In this document: one piece after another, positions 34,968-44,700 of the stretch
Layout: the number at the start of each line of letters is the position of its first letter
How positions within the stretch are numbered: the stretch's first letter is position 1
Source of the DNA: Flavobacterium sp.
GTDB lineage: Bacteria > Bacteroidota > Bacteroidia > Flavobacteriales > Flavobacteriaceae
Direction: 5' to 3'
Length of the DNA stretch: 64,000 nucleotides
Assembly (NCBI GenBank): GCA_023251135.1
Contig: JAHEZJ010000006.1
Location: 62,001 to 126,000 of the forward strand
The notes under the pieces: generated by a model
Databases searched by the model: none
Seen by the model: the letters and a program-made list of their open reading frames with translations, nothing else
Told to the model about the DNA's origin: nothing
Translations under genes and position numbers: made by a program

Positions 34968-36416
34968 TTAGAGGGCTTTAAGGTTTTTAGCAGCCATTCG
35001 CAGGAGCGCAAAAAGCAGGATAATCCAGAGAAAAATAGAGACTACAGAGAGGATTTCAGACTTTAAAATGGCCGGAACTTCTTTTGGCTCATAATGAAAT
35101 TCTTCCAGATCAGCCCAGTGTTCTTTGCTGATGGATAAAGGCTTGTCGTTTGGTCCCGGCTTTTTATTACTGATGTATTTAACCTGCAAAGCATTCATTT
35201 TTTGCGCCATGGTATAGCGATAACTCTCGGCTTGTTTCTGAAAATCAACGTACGAACCATAATCGGTATTGGATAGGCCCATCGACAGGTTTCGGATCGC
35301 GATGTACGGATTCAGGAACGAAACGGTTTTAGAGAAACTATTTTGCTGATCGTAGATTTTTAAGAGGTCTTCCAGGTGTTTGTTGTAAATGCGCGAACTG
35401 ATTTTCTCTCCCTCAGTCATGATAAATCCCGAATAGTTAAAAGGCAGTTTTTGTACCGAATCGACTTTGTAAACGCTCAGTAAGGAATCTTTGATGGCTT
35501 TGTAATGCAAATCGTTTGGATTATGGCTATCGCCTTGCTTGAGAATGTCCTTTTCGATCGCACTGTTGAATTCTATTTTCGAGGGTGCTTCGTAAAGGTA
35601 TGCCCCAATGGCCTGAGTAGTTCGGGGTAAAATAATGGTAAGTACCAGCCAGATTCCGATTAAAGAAATCAATGCTTTCTTTGACGTTTTGCTCGAAGCA
35701 GAAATCAAAACAGCAATCACGCAAAAGAAGATCAGGTAAATAAAATGAAAGAGAATAAACAACAGCATTTTGAAGGCTTCATCTGTTGAAATGGTAAAAT
35801 CCTGTAACAGCAGCCATACCAATACAAGAACCAGTATGGTAGGAACAAAAAGCAACAGGATTACATTTACAATTCCAATTATCTTTCCGGTTAAAAGCTG
35901 TTTCCAGCTGATTCCCTGACTTAAAAGCAATTTTAGAGTTCCGTTTTCTCTTTCGGCCGCGACTGCATTAAATCCTAAGAAAAAAATCAGTAAAGGCAGT
36001 AAAATTTGCAAAACCATGGCAATGCTGATTTCTCCAAAACGAAGCATGCTGTTGGAAAATCCTGCTTCAGAGAAATTGGCACTATTTTGTTTGTGCGCTT
36101 CAAGAAATATAGCGTTCCCGAAAAAAGGTTCCATTCCAAATTCAAAAACACTCAAAGGAGTACTTTTTCGAAAGGCAAAATTTCCGTAATGCGCCATTCG
36201 GTGCGGGTTTTTGTCCGGATTGTTGAGCCAGTCTTCGCGTGATTCATGCTGGTATTTTTCGCTGGTCTGATTTTGGTTGTTGTAATTTTCCCAACCCGAA
36301 AAAGCAGCATAAAGCAATAGAATACCAATAAAGAGCGTGATGATATAGACTGCTGTATTTTTAAAAACAGCATTTTTTAGATGTCTGGCAATTAAAATTT
36401 CGATGTGTAATGACAT
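34968..36416 (-). CDS. DUF3526 ABC-2-type permease, first of a pair
   Basis: 482 residues with the same plan as the downstream gene: N-terminal helix (YIITLFIGILLLYAAFSGW), a long extracytoplasmic loop, six-helix core with LGFNAVAAERENGTLKLLLSQGISW (the ERENGT permease motif) and a C-terminal helix. It starts 8 bp after the TonB receptor stop, and the second permease starts one base after its own stop, so translation is probably coupled. The two paralogues likely make a heterodimer served by the ATPase at 38765. Confidence 0.82.
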   Translation of the reverse strand: MSLHIEILIARHLKNAVFKNTAVYIITLFIGILLLYAAFSGWENYNNQNQTSEKYQHESREDWLNNPDKNPHRMAHYGNFAFRKSTPLSVFEFGMEPFFGNAIFLEAHKQNSANFSEAGFSNSMLRFGEISIAMVLQILLPLLIFFLGFNAVAAERENGTLKLLLSQGISWKQLLTGKIIGIVNVILLLFVPTILVLVLVWLLLQDFTISTDEAFKMLLFILFHFIYLIFFCVIAVLISASSKTSKKALISLIGIWLVLTIILPRTTQAIGAYLYEAPSKIEFNSAIEKDILKQGDSHNPNDLHYKAIKDSLLSVYKVDSVQKLPFNYSGFIMTEGEKISSRIYNKHLEDLLKIYDQQNSFSKTVSFLNPYIAIRNLSMGLSNTDYGSYVDFQKQAESYRYTMAQKMNALQVKYISNKKPGPNDKPLSISKEHWADLEEFHYEPKEVPAILKSEILSVVSIFLWIILLFALLRMAAKNLKAL

Positions 36417-36424
36417 GATACCGT

Positions 36425-38725
36425 TTAAAATTTGTAAGTTACAGTAAGAGTAAAGTTTCGCGGAGCTCCGGGAAATAGTCTTAGATAATTCTGGGCACCC
36501 AGCCAGTAAGTTTTATTGAATAAATTACCTGCATTCAGGGCAATCTGCATATTGCTTTTGTTGGGTTTGTAGTACAAAGCCGCATCAAAAACAGTAAAAT
36601 CAGGCAGTGTAAAAGCTCTTGTAAACCAAGGTACTTTGCTGCTTTGATATTGCATTCCGAAACCAACACCCAGATCTTTTAGGGCCGAATCTGAATTGAA
36701 ATTGTAGCGTGTCCACAAATTGGCGCTGTTTTTTGGTGTATTTTGTTTTCGGGCTCCAATTAATAAAGGATCACGATCATTGGTAATTTCGGCATCGATA
36801 TAACTGTACGAAGCGTTTATTTGCCAGTCTTCCGTAATAAAACCCGCTACATCACATTCAAAACCACGACTTCTCTCAGCACCTCTTGTTACCAATAAAT
36901 CGGGATTTACAGGATCATTGGCATTCATTAGAATATTGCGCTGGTTGATTTCGTAAAGAGCAGCGTTGAAACTCACTGAATTGTTAAAGAAAGTAGCTTT
37001 TAGTCCAACTTCTTTCAGGTTGCTTTTCAACGGGTCAAACAAACTACCCGCCGGCAGACTTCCTGTTTGAGGCATCAAAGACACCGTATTCGACTGTGGC
37101 TGGTAACCTTCAAGATAAGTCGTATAAACATTAATCTGATTGTTTACAGCATAAGTCACTCCAATACGAGGAAGCAAAGCTGATTTCTTTACGGTCAGTT
37201 CATTGTTCGATTTGTAATTGGTAATGTCTTTAAACCATTCTTGTCGCAAACCCAGTAAAACGGTAAATCTTTCCCATTGCAACTGATCCTGAATGTAAAT
37301 CGCGTTAGTAGTAGTTAATGCAGGTGGTAATGCCGTACGCACATTGAGTGTATAATCGTCAGGACTTGTTAGGGTATAAGAAGGGTTGTTCAGGTTGAAA
37401 TAATTTACATTTGGTTTGGGTACAACAAGCCCGTCGACTGTCATAGTTTGGTAATTGGCGGCATTGGCAGCCACAAATGAAGGGGCTACTGTTCCGTCTT
37501 TCAATACATAACCTCTGGCTGCATTTTGTCCGCCACCTTTAGTTTTGTTCCAACTGTTTAAATCGTAACCCGCCAATAGTTTATGTTTGACCTTTCCGGT
37601 ATTTATATCAAAGTTCAAATAAGCACTAAGGTTATCAACGTCCCAATATTGCTGACGCTGTACAAACTGCATCATGGCCAGACTGCTGACAGGTTTATTG
37701 TTCATGTCGACCGCAAAAGCATTTGTACTTCTGTGTTCCTGAAGATCTTCTGTCCAGGTTTGTTTCATATAAGAAGCATTAAAACCTATTTTAGAGTTGA
37801 ATTTATGAGCGAAATTCGTCATCAAAATCATTTCTTTTGATTTGTAGTAATCGCTTGGAGCGCCTAAATTTAAGCTAATCGGAGTTTTGTTTAGACTGGT
37901 AACTCCCGCAACGGCCCCAAAAATGGGCTGTCCGCGATCCAGAACTCCGGTCATATTGCTCAGAATTAATTCGGTATTGATCGCTGTTTTTTCATTCGGA
38001 ATGTAGCTGAAGGAAGGCGAAATCAAAAATGACTTGTTACGAACCAGATCCCGAAACGATTTGGCTTCCTGATACGCACCGTTTACGCGGTACAAAAGGG
38101 TTTTTGATTCGTTCAACGGACCGGTAAAATCTAAAGTTCCGCGCAATGTGCTAAAACTTCCTGCACTCAGACTTATCTCTTTTCGGTCGACAGCCAGCGG
38201 TTTTTTAGTAACCAGATTGATGCTTCCGCCCGGATCGACAGAAGAGAATGTAGCACTCGAAGGCCCTTTAATCACTTCAACCCGTTCAATATTGGTCGTT
38301 AAAGGCTGTAAAAAATAATGCTGATGCGTTCGCATACCGTTTATAATTTGACCTTCTTCGTTTTGACTGATTCCGCGAATGGTATATTGGTTGTAATAAC
38401 TTGCCGGAATAACGCCACTGGCCATCTTGACAGCATCAGCCAGGTAAATGGCGCCTTTATCTGCAATGAGTTCTTTGGTGATTGTTGCTATAGATTGTGG
38501 AATATCTTTGTTGAGGGCAGCCGTTTTTGTTGCTGCAAAAGAATAATCACTATTGTATTTTTTGGTCGAACGACCTATAATTTCAACCGTTTGCAATTCG
38601 GTGTGCCCGGCTTTGATTCGTAAGGAATCTTTGGGGATAGTATCGGATATTTTTTTATTAACAGTTTGCGATTGTGCCAACTGAGTAAGGATTACTAAAA
38701 ACAGTGAGAGAATAAAATGTTTCAT
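36425..38725 (-). CDS. TonB-dependent siderophore-type outer-membrane receptor
   Basis: 766 residues with a signal peptide (MKHFILSLFLVILTQLAQSQ). Plug domain at about 65-190: IPQSIATITKELIADKGAIYLADAVKMASGV, TIRGISQNEEGQIINGM, VEVIKGPSSATFSSVDPGGSINLVTKKP, the hallmark of siderophore receptors. A 22-strand barrel ends in the aromatic NFTLTVTYKF. There is no N-terminal CarboxypepD domain, unlike the receptors at 48827 and 59736. It lies between an ABC ATPase and two permeases in one transcript, an uncommon arrangement. Ligand unknown; an iron or other metal chelate is likely. Confidence 0.92.
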   Translation of the reverse strand: MKHFILSLFLVILTQLAQSQTVNKKISDTIPKDSLRIKAGHTELQTVEIIGRSTKKYNSDYSFAATKTAALNKDIPQSIATITKELIADKGAIYLADAVKMASGVIPASYYNQYTIRGISQNEEGQIINGMRTHQHYFLQPLTTNIERVEVIKGPSSATFSSVDPGGSINLVTKKPLAVDRKEISLSAGSFSTLRGTLDFTGPLNESKTLLYRVNGAYQEAKSFRDLVRNKSFLISPSFSYIPNEKTAINTELILSNMTGVLDRGQPIFGAVAGVTSLNKTPISLNLGAPSDYYKSKEMILMTNFAHKFNSKIGFNASYMKQTWTEDLQEHRSTNAFAVDMNNKPVSSLAMMQFVQRQQYWDVDNLSAYLNFDINTGKVKHKLLAGYDLNSWNKTKGGGQNAARGYVLKDGTVAPSFVAANAANYQTMTVDGLVVPKPNVNYFNLNNPSYTLTSPDDYTLNVRTALPPALTTTNAIYIQDQLQWERFTVLLGLRQEWFKDITNYKSNNELTVKKSALLPRIGVTYAVNNQINVYTTYLEGYQPQSNTVSLMPQTGSLPAGSLFDPLKSNLKEVGLKATFFNNSVSFNAALYEINQRNILMNANDPVNPDLLVTRGAERSRGFECDVAGFITEDWQINASYSYIDAEITNDRDPLLIGARKQNTPKNSANLWTRYNFNSDSALKDLGVGFGMQYQSSKVPWFTRAFTLPDFTVFDAALYYKPNKSNMQIALNAGNLFNKTYWLGAQNYLRLFPGAPRNFTLTVTYKF

Positions 38726-38764
38726 TTTTTGGATTGGATTGGTTTGGAAAAATGCAATTTCCTT

Positions 38765-39460
38765 TTATACAGTTTGTAAATACAAATCTTCCAGTTCATT
38801 TGCCGAGATTTTATCGGCTTCGATAACTGTAACGAGATTTCCCTGTCTCATAATGCCAATATGAGAGGCAACTTCCCGGGCTCTGAAAATGTCGTGTGTC
38901 GCCATCAGGATGGCTGTTCCATCGGCAGAAAGCTCTTTTAATATTTGAGAAAACTCATTGGAAGCTTTAGGGTCTAAACCACTAGTAGGCTCGTCCAGTA
39001 AAAGAACCTTGGCTTTTTTGGCGATCGCAATGGCAATTCCCACTTTCTGACGCATTCCTTTCGAATAACCGCCCAAGTGTTGATGGTGTGCCTTAAGCTG
39101 CAGTCCTGCTTTTGAAAGAAAATAAGTCAGTTCGCCTGCCGAATATTTGAATCCTGCCAGAGACGAGAAGAACTTTAAGTTCTCTAATCCGGTAAGATTT
39201 GGATACAACATCACTGTTTCCGGGATGTAAGCGACATACTTTTTAGTTTCCTGCGCATTAGTAATGACCGAGATGTCGTTGATTTTTAATTCTCCGTCTG
39301 TTGGAGCGATAAAACCCAGAAACAAATTGATGGTGGTTGTTTTTCCGGCACCGTTTTGTCCGAGTAAAGCAAAGATTTCGCCTTCTTTAATGGTTAAATT
39401 CAGTTTGTTTAAAGCAATATGATCGCCATATTTCTTTGTCAGATTTTCAGCTATAAGCAT
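38765..39460 (-). CDS. ABC transporter ATP-binding protein (NosF/CcmA-like)
   Basis: 231 residues. Walker A GQNGAGKTT (about 34-42), Q-loop near YIPETVMLYPNLTGLENL, signature YSKGMRQKVGIAIA, Walker B VLLLDEPTSGLDP and H-loop ATHD are complete. The class is that of ABC-2 exporters and NosF. It is the first enzyme gene after a 300-bp leader and is followed by the TonB receptor and two DUF3526 permeases that it should energise. A separate exporter function cannot be excluded. Confidence 0.92.
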   Translation of the reverse strand: MLIAENLTKKYGDHIALNKLNLTIKEGEIFALLGQNGAGKTTTINLFLGFIAPTDGELKINDISVITNAQETKKYVAYIPETVMLYPNLTGLENLKFFSSLAGFKYSAGELTYFLSKAGLQLKAHHQHLGGYSKGMRQKVGIAIAIAKKAKVLLLDEPTSGLDPKASNEFSQILKELSADGTAILMATHDIFRAREVASHIGIMRQGNLVTVIEADKISANELEDLYLQTV

Positions 39461-39495
39461 AGTTTTTATGTATTTGGATGATTTTTATTAGGAAT

Positions 39496-39571
39496 CCTTA
39501 CTGTCAATCATAGCCAAAGTCTAGCCCGCTGGTTTACAGCTGAGGCATCTTTAACGATGAAGGAAGTAAGG
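39496..39571 (-). promoter_or_regulatory. Structured leader before the ABC gene
   Basis: On the minus strand, CCTTACT (39565-39571) pairs with AGTAAGG (39496-39502) and encloses hairpins CATC-GTTAAA-GATG (39546-39559), GCTG-TAAAC-CAGC (39528-39540) and a weak TAG/CTA hairpin near 39510-39523. It lies in the 300-bp gap between the small His/Cys-rich gene and the ABC gene, ending 36 bp before the ATG. The rest of the gap (39572-39760) has another hairpin (CCCGAAGGG region) but no gene. A riboswitch or attenuator is possible; unproven. Confidence 0.35.
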
Positions 39572-39760
39572 GGAGTGGTGTTTACTAGGATTGAAACCGA
39601 AAAAACTGTTGTATTGAATAACAGGGAATAGCCCTTCGGGTTTTATCGGACGCCGTTTTTATGAAAAAAGGCAGCAGATAAAACTACAAATGCGTTTTGC
39701 CTGACTTTAAAAAAGACAAGCAAGTGGTATTGTTATTTTTTCGGGTAAAAACGCAGTAAA

Positions 39761-40111
39761 CTAACGAATTACTGGTGGAGCTCTGAGCGCAAAAAGACTG
39801 CCTTTGAAGAATACAGCAGTAGTTTTTACGTAAAAGAATGCGCAGAACGTTTCAATACTTGCTTTAAATAGGGAATAAGATTGAAAGCAGTCCGGAATAA
39901 AGGTGCTAAACGCAAAGTGACAAATTTGGCAATTGGTATCAGCAGTATGGCTGTGCGTAATTTGCTTTTGCCCGTCAACATAAGTATGGTCGCAATGTTT
40001 GCTCGTAAGCTGTTTGTAAACGTGCTCGTAAGAATGCAGCGTCTGAAACAGCATTGCAAACAATACTGTTACAGACATGAAGAAATTAATTAATACAATT
40101 TTCTTTTTCAT
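39761..40111 (-). CDS. Small exported His/Cys-rich protein (DUF2946/DUF6660-like)
   Basis: 116 residues. A basic start and hydrophobic helix (INFFMSVTVLFAMLFQTLHS) are followed by a metal-ligand-rich stretch: HSYEHVYKQLTSKHCDHTY, then HSHTADTNCQICHFAFS. The CxxC plus clustered His resemble small periplasmic metal-binding proteins that precede metal transport genes. It is the first gene of the module with the ABC ATPase, TonB receptor and permeases, about 300 bp before the ATPase. A palindrome overlaps its promoter. A role as metal sensor or metallochaperone is inferred. Confidence 0.65.
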   Translation of the reverse strand: MKKKIVLINFFMSVTVLFAMLFQTLHSYEHVYKQLTSKHCDHTYVDGQKQITHSHTADTNCQICHFAFSTFIPDCFQSYSLFKASIETFCAFFYVKTTAVFFKGSLFALRAPPVIR

Positions 40112-40163
40112 TCTTGATGGATAAAGTCCTGTTTCTAGCGGACTTTATAGCTTTTAAACTAAC

Positions 40164-40183
40164 GCAACGTTGTTGCAAATATA
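40164..40183 (-). promoter_or_regulatory. Promoter with palindrome for the metal-related module
   Basis: The minus-strand -7 box TATATTTG (40176-40183) is followed at once by the perfect palindrome GCAAC-GTT-GTTGC (40164-40176), which would cover the transcription start. This is a classic repressor position. The regulator is unknown; a Fur-family protein is one possibility. The rest of the gap, 40184-40541, shows only AT-rich sequence and a GACAC...GTGTC inverted repeat near 40478-40500. Confidence 0.55.
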
Positions 40184-40541
40184 GATATCTTATTTAAAAA
40201 TGCATTAAAATTGTCCGTTATTTTATTGGGAAACAAATTCTGCGATTTTTTTAAGTCTAATCATACTTAAAAATACGGTTAAAGTAATCTTCTTCAAACA
40301 ATCGTTCAAAAAACGCATTTGCATCTTCAAAAATATACAATTATATAATACTATTCCTGTTAATGTGTTTATTTATTGTTACATATGAAGGTTATGGCTA
40401 GTGATCTTGTTATATAATCTCTATTTTTACTAGAAGAGGATAATTATCAACTTAGATAATAATTGAATTTTTGATTTGACACAAACTTCAAAAAAGTGTC
40501 AATTTTATAAACGGGCGTTCTGCTCACTAAAAAAGTAAATT

Positions 40542-41291
40542 ATGAAAATAGGGTTAATAGGATTCGGAAAAACAGGAAAATCAGTAGCCTCTGTGTTACT
40601 GGAAAACAATCAATTTTGCCTGGAATGGGTTTTAAGACAAAGTACCGTTTTAGAACACAGATCAGTTTCAGAATTTTTTGGTATTCCTTCAAAAGAACCG
40701 GGGTTGATTTACTCGCGTTCTAAAACGACAATAGAAGAATTACTGGACAAGCATCCGGTCGATGTAATTATTGATTTTTCTTCCGGTGAAGGTATTTATA
40801 CGTATGGCGAAATTGCCGCAAAGCGAAAGGTCAAGATTATCTCGGCAATTTCTCATTACAAAGAGAAGGAGTTGCAGTTATTAAAGAAACTGGCCCATAA
40901 AACAACGGTATTTTGGTCTCCAAACATTACGCTTGGTGTGAATTACCTGCTTTTTGCGGCTAAATTTTTAAAGAAAATTGCTCCCTGGGTGGATATCGAG
41001 GTAAACGAAGAACATTTTAAAAAGAAAGAAGGCACTTCGGGAACCGCGGTAAAAATTGCAGAAGCCTTGGATGTGGATAAAGGCAATATCAATTCGGTCA
41101 GGGCAGGAGGAATAGTCGGTAAACACGAGGTAATATTTGGATTCCCTTATCAGACGGTTCGTTTAATTCATGAATCAATTTCGAGGGAGGCATTTGGAAA
41201 CGGAGTTGTTTTTGTTGCCGAAAATTTAGAAAACAAACCCAAAGGGCTGTATAATTTTGAAGACATTTTAACGCCTTATTTTGCAGTTTGA
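40542..41291 (+). CDS. Dihydrodipicolinate reductase-like protein
   Basis: 249 residues. N-terminal Rossmann motif GFGKTG (residues 7-12) and, in the catalytic domain, EEHFKKKEGTSGTA: H158 and K162 align with the catalytic His159 and Lys163 of E. coli DapB, and GTSGTA matches the substrate-binding loop. DapB reduces dihydrodipicolinate in lysine and diaminopimelate synthesis. The sequence is more divergent than a typical DapB (one His of the HH pair is Phe) and no lysine or lepB genes are nearby, so this may be a paralogue with another role. Confidence 0.8.
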   Translation: MKIGLIGFGKTGKSVASVLLENNQFCLEWVLRQSTVLEHRSVSEFFGIPSKEPGLIYSRSKTTIEELLDKHPVDVIIDFSSGEGIYTYGEIAAKRKVKIISAISHYKEKELQLLKKLAHKTTVFWSPNITLGVNYLLFAAKFLKKIAPWVDIEVNEEHFKKKEGTSGTAVKIAEALDVDKGNINSVRAGGIVGKHEVIFGFPYQTVRLIHESISREAFGNGVVFVAENLENKPKGLYNFEDILTPYFAV

Positions 41292-41304
41292 TACTTTATA
41301 TAAC

Positions 41305-41337
41305 AAACCCGACAGGTTTTTGAAACCTGTCGGGTTT
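41305..41337. terminator. AAACCCGACAGG palindrome, copy 1
   Basis: Hairpin AAACCCGACAGGTTT...AAACCTGTCGGGTTT 14 bp after the DapB-like stop codon. Member of a family of about eight in this window, mostly behind stop codons. Confidence 0.7.
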
Positions 41338-41367
41338 AAATTTATAGGTCGGGTTTGTTTTTTTAAT

Positions 41368-41492
41368 AACACATAGAAACACAGACATTGTAGGGGCAAA
41401 AAGGCTTCGAAAAAGAAATACATTTCCTCGGCATAGTTTGTAAACTTGTGAAATGGTATTTCCGAGTTTGAAATTCCATGTTTCTATGTGTT
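41368..41492. repeat. Palindromic element, copy between DapB-like gene and sdhB
   Basis: Ends AACACATAGAAACACAG and CATGTTTCTATGTGTT; the core has the AAGAAATACATTTCCTCGGCATAG segment. It lies just after sdhB's stop on the other strand. Confidence 0.75.
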
Positions 41493-41508
41493 TAATTCAT
41501 TCCTTGTT

Positions 41509-42255
41509 CTATTTTTTAAAAATTAAAGCTTTGGTATATTCGGCATTCATTTTTGCGATGGAGAGAATCGAAATACCTTGCGGACATTCGATTTCACAGG
41601 CTCTGGTATCTGAGCAGTTTCCAAAACCTTCAGCATCCATTTGGTTCACCATAGTCAGTACCCTTTTTGAAGCTTCTACTTGTCCTTGTGGTAATAAAGC
41701 CAGGTGTGTGATTTTGGCTCCTGTAAACAAGGCCGCGCTGGCATTTTTGCAAGTGGCTACGCAGGCACCACAACCAATACAGGCTGCGGCATCAAAAGAG
41801 GCTTCGGCAGTTTCGTAGGAAATCGGAATCGTATTAGCTTCTGGCGCCTGACCGGTGGAGACTCCAATAAAACCACCCGATTCAATAATGGTATCAAAAG
41901 CAGAGCGGTCGATTTTTAAATCTCTCAGTACCGGAAAAGCTTTTGCCCGAAACGGTTCGATATAAATGGTATCTCCATCTTTAAAACTTCTCATATGGAG
42001 CTGGCAGGTGGTGGTATTTTTTAAGGGGCCGTGCGCTCTTCCGTCGATCATAACACCACATTGTCCGCAAATTCCTTCGCGGCAATCGTGATCAAATTCA
42101 ATCACACGTTCTTTTTTCTGAATTAAGGATTCATTTAAAAGATCAAGCATTTCCAGAAATGACATATGCTCTGAAACTTCATCGATTTCATAATCTACCA
42201 TTTTTCCTTTAGCAGAAGTATCAGACTGTCGCCATATTTTAAGATATAGTTTCAT
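41509..42255 (-). CDS. sdhB: Succinate dehydrogenase/fumarate reductase iron-sulfur subunit
   Basis: 248 residues. Cysteines for the 2Fe-2S centre are C58, C63, C66 and C84; the ferredoxin-like part has [11 protein letters not shown] (C159, C162, C165, C169) and [12 protein letters not shown] (C214, C220, C224), the 4Fe-4S/3Fe-4S set. This is the Bacteroidota/epsilon type of subunit. It passes electrons between the flavoprotein and the membrane quinone subunit. Its ATG is 17 bp after the sdhA stop, so both are one operon; the cytochrome b subunit is not in this operon. Confidence 0.94.
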   Translation of the reverse strand: MKLYLKIWRQSDTSAKGKMVDYEIDEVSEHMSFLEMLDLLNESLIQKKERVIEFDHDCREGICGQCGVMIDGRAHGPLKNTTTCQLHMRSFKDGDTIYIEPFRAKAFPVLRDLKIDRSAFDTIIESGGFIGVSTGQAPEANTIPISYETAEASFDAAACIGCGACVATCKNASAALFTGAKITHLALLPQGQVEASKRVLTMVNQMDAEGFGNCSDTRACEIECPQGISILSIAKMNAEYTKALIFKK

Positions 42256-42272
42256 ATTGCTTTAACTTTTGA

Positions 42273-44183
42273 TTATTTATAACTTCTTACAGCAAGTTCA
42301 ACCGATTCAAATACAAGAGGTTCTTTGTGTAATTCCGGCGGTTTTGCTGCTCCTTTCCATTCCCAGGCCGAAACATAACAGAAATCGGTATCATTTCGAA
42401 CCGCTTCACCATCTACAGTTTGAAATTCTTCCCGAAAGTGGGCGCCGCAGGATTCTTCTCTTTGTAAAGCATCGTAACACATTAGTTCGGCCAACTCGAT
42501 GTAATCGGCAATTCGGCCGGCTTTTTCGAGTTCGCTGTTTAAAGTATCGTCTCCCGTAATCAGTAAATCGTTTTCAAACGAAGTTTTTAAGGCTTTGATA
42601 TCCTCAAGGGCTTCTTCGAGTTTTTCTTTGCTTCTGGAAAGACCACATTTTTCATAGAGCAATCGTCCAATTTTTTTATGAAAGTGATCGGCAGATAGTG
42701 TGCCTTTGCTGTTTAAAAAATGATCCAGCTGTGCCCGTACGGCTTTTTCGGCTTCGTCAAATGCCGGATGGCTTATTGTTGCTTTTGGTGCGTTTAATTC
42801 TCCTGCCAAATAATTAGGAATCGTATAAGGAGCTATAAAGTAGCCGTCTACACAAGCCTGAAGCAAGGAATTAGCTCCCAGTCTGTTGGCACCGTGATCG
42901 GCAAAATTGGCTTCTCCCAAAGCAAATAATCCGGGGATACTCGTCATTAGTTCATAATCTACCCAAAGTCCGCCCATTGTAAAGTGCGCAGCGGGGGAGA
43001 TTAACATGGGTTCTTTGTAGGCGTTGATTCCGGTAATTTTTTCATACATGGCAAAAAGATTGCTGTATTTGGCTTCAATTTTATCTTTTCCCTGTGCTTT
43101 TATAGCATCGGAGAAGTCCAGATAAATGGCATTTTTCATGGGGCCAACACCATGTCCGGCATCAATTCGCTCTTTTGCAGCCCGGGAGGAAATATCACGG
43201 GGTGCGAGATTTCCAAAAGAAGGATAACGACGTTCCAGATAATAATCGCGTTCTTCTTCGGGAATTGTATTGGGATTTCGTTCGTCTTCTGCTTTTTTCG
43301 GCACCCAGATTCGCCCGTCGTTCCGCAAAGATTCAGACATTAAGGTGAGTTTAGACTGATTGGCTCCGTGTTGCGGAAGCGAGGTAGGATGAAACTGAAT
43401 CCAGCTTACTCCCGCCATATAAGCGCCTTTTTTATGGGCTCTCCAAATGGCAGAACTATTACAGCCCATCGCCAGTGTAGAAAGATAATATACTTTTCCG
43501 TAGCCTCCGGAAGCCAGTACAACAGCATCGGCAACATGACGCTCTAAAGCTCCTGTTTCGAGATTTCGGGCAATAATGCCTTTGGCTTTTCCGTCAATAA
43601 CTACTAACTCCAACATCTCATGACGGGTGTGTGTTGTTACTTTTCCTAAAGAAACCTGACGCAGTAATCCCTGATAAGCTCCTAATAGAAGCTGCTGTCC
43701 GGTTTGTCCGCGTGCATAAAAGGTTCTTGAAACCTGAACACCGCCAAAAGAGCGGTTGTTTAGGTAACCAGCATATTCTCTGGCAAAAGGAACGCCTTGT
43801 GCTACAGCATGATCGATTAAATGTGCTGAGCATTCGGCCAAACGGTAGACATTGGCTTCGCGGGATCTGAAATCACCGCCTTTGATGGTATCATAAAACA
43901 TTCTGAAGGTACTGTCGCCATCATTTTTATAGTTTTTGGCAGCATTAACACCTCCCTGTGCCGCAACAGAATGGGCGCGCCGGGCAGAATCCTGAAAGCA
44001 AAACGACTGTATGTTGTAACCTTGTTCGGCCAGAGAAGCTGCACAGGAAGCACCTGCAAGACCGGTTCCTACCACAATAACGTTTAATTTTTTTCTGTTG
44101 GCAGGATTTACGAGTTTTGCTTTTGCTTTGTAGTTATTCCATTTATCGGCTAGTGGTCCTTCGGGTATTTTTGAGTCAATCAT
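42273..44183 (-). CDS. sdhA: Succinate dehydrogenase/fumarate reductase flavoprotein subunit
   Basis: 636 residues. FAD-binding motif [19 protein letters not shown], the flavinylation region [16 protein letters not shown] with its His, the HPTSLPQHG and [11 protein letters not shown] active-site segments, and [19 protein letters not shown] at the FAD ribityl side. Catalyses succinate-fumarate exchange. Coupled to sdhB downstream. In Bacteroidota the usual order is sdhC-sdhA-sdhB, but upstream of this gene there is only a 560-bp gap with repeats, so the membrane anchor is either elsewhere or lost. Confidence 0.94.
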   Translation of the reverse strand: MIDSKIPEGPLADKWNNYKAKAKLVNPANRKKLNVIVVGTGLAGASCAASLAEQGYNIQSFCFQDSARRAHSVAAQGGVNAAKNYKNDGDSTFRMFYDTIKGGDFRSREANVYRLAECSAHLIDHAVAQGVPFAREYAGYLNNRSFGGVQVSRTFYARGQTGQQLLLGAYQGLLRQVSLGKVTTHTRHEMLELVVIDGKAKGIIARNLETGALERHVADAVVLASGGYGKVYYLSTLAMGCNSSAIWRAHKKGAYMAGVSWIQFHPTSLPQHGANQSKLTLMSESLRNDGRIWVPKKAEDERNPNTIPEEERDYYLERRYPSFGNLAPRDISSRAAKERIDAGHGVGPMKNAIYLDFSDAIKAQGKDKIEAKYSNLFAMYEKITGINAYKEPMLISPAAHFTMGGLWVDYELMTSIPGLFALGEANFADHGANRLGANSLLQACVDGYFIAPYTIPNYLAGELNAPKATISHPAFDEAEKAVRAQLDHFLNSKGTLSADHFHKKIGRLLYEKCGLSRSKEKLEEALEDIKALKTSFENDLLITGDDTLNSELEKAGRIADYIELAELMCYDALQREESCGAHFREEFQTVDGEAVRNDTDFCYVSAWEWKGAAKPPELHKEPLVFESVELAVRSYK

Positions 44184-44379
44184 TTCTATTTTAGTTTAAA
44201 ATGAATTTATACACCAAGTCTATAAAGTGACTTAAATTTTAAGAAGGCCTAATTTACTATAAAAAAATGGTTTTTTGTAAAGAAAACGCTATTATTTGAG
44301 CTGTTTATTGTAATTCAAAATAACAATTAATAGATAAATTACAGCTATTGGATTGATCCATTAGCTGTAATTATTTTTT

Positions 44380-44527
44380 AACACATAGAAACATAGCTCA
44401 AAATGCGTGTATAAGGCATTTCACTCAAAATAAACCGCATAGCGCTGTATTATTATAATCTCTGTGAAAGAAATGTATTTCTTTTCAACACTCTTTATTG
44501 CACATAAAATCTATGTTTCTATGTGTT
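44380..44527 (-). repeat. Palindromic element, inverted copy upstream of sdhA
   Basis: 148 bp with ends AACACATAGAAACATAG and CTATGTTTCTATGTGTT; the core reads on the minus strand (AAGAAATACATTTCTTTCACAGAG). It sits where sdhC would be expected. The gap 44184-44379 shows nothing else. Confidence 0.85.
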
Positions 44528-44700
44528 AAATGTTTTTCACGCAGATTTTGCAGATTTTGCAGATTTTTTTTTGGATTATTATTGAACATCTGCATACATA
44601 GATTTTCTAAATGGGACGGCATGTTTCGTTTCAATTAGTTAGGAAATCTTATGAGAAGGAAAATAGGTTTCCTTTATATTCTTTTTTTGAATATATAAAT

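Noticed and set aside
36425..38725. SusC-type starch receptor
   Set aside because: No SusD partner, no CarboxypepD domain, and the plug motifs are those of siderophore receptors.
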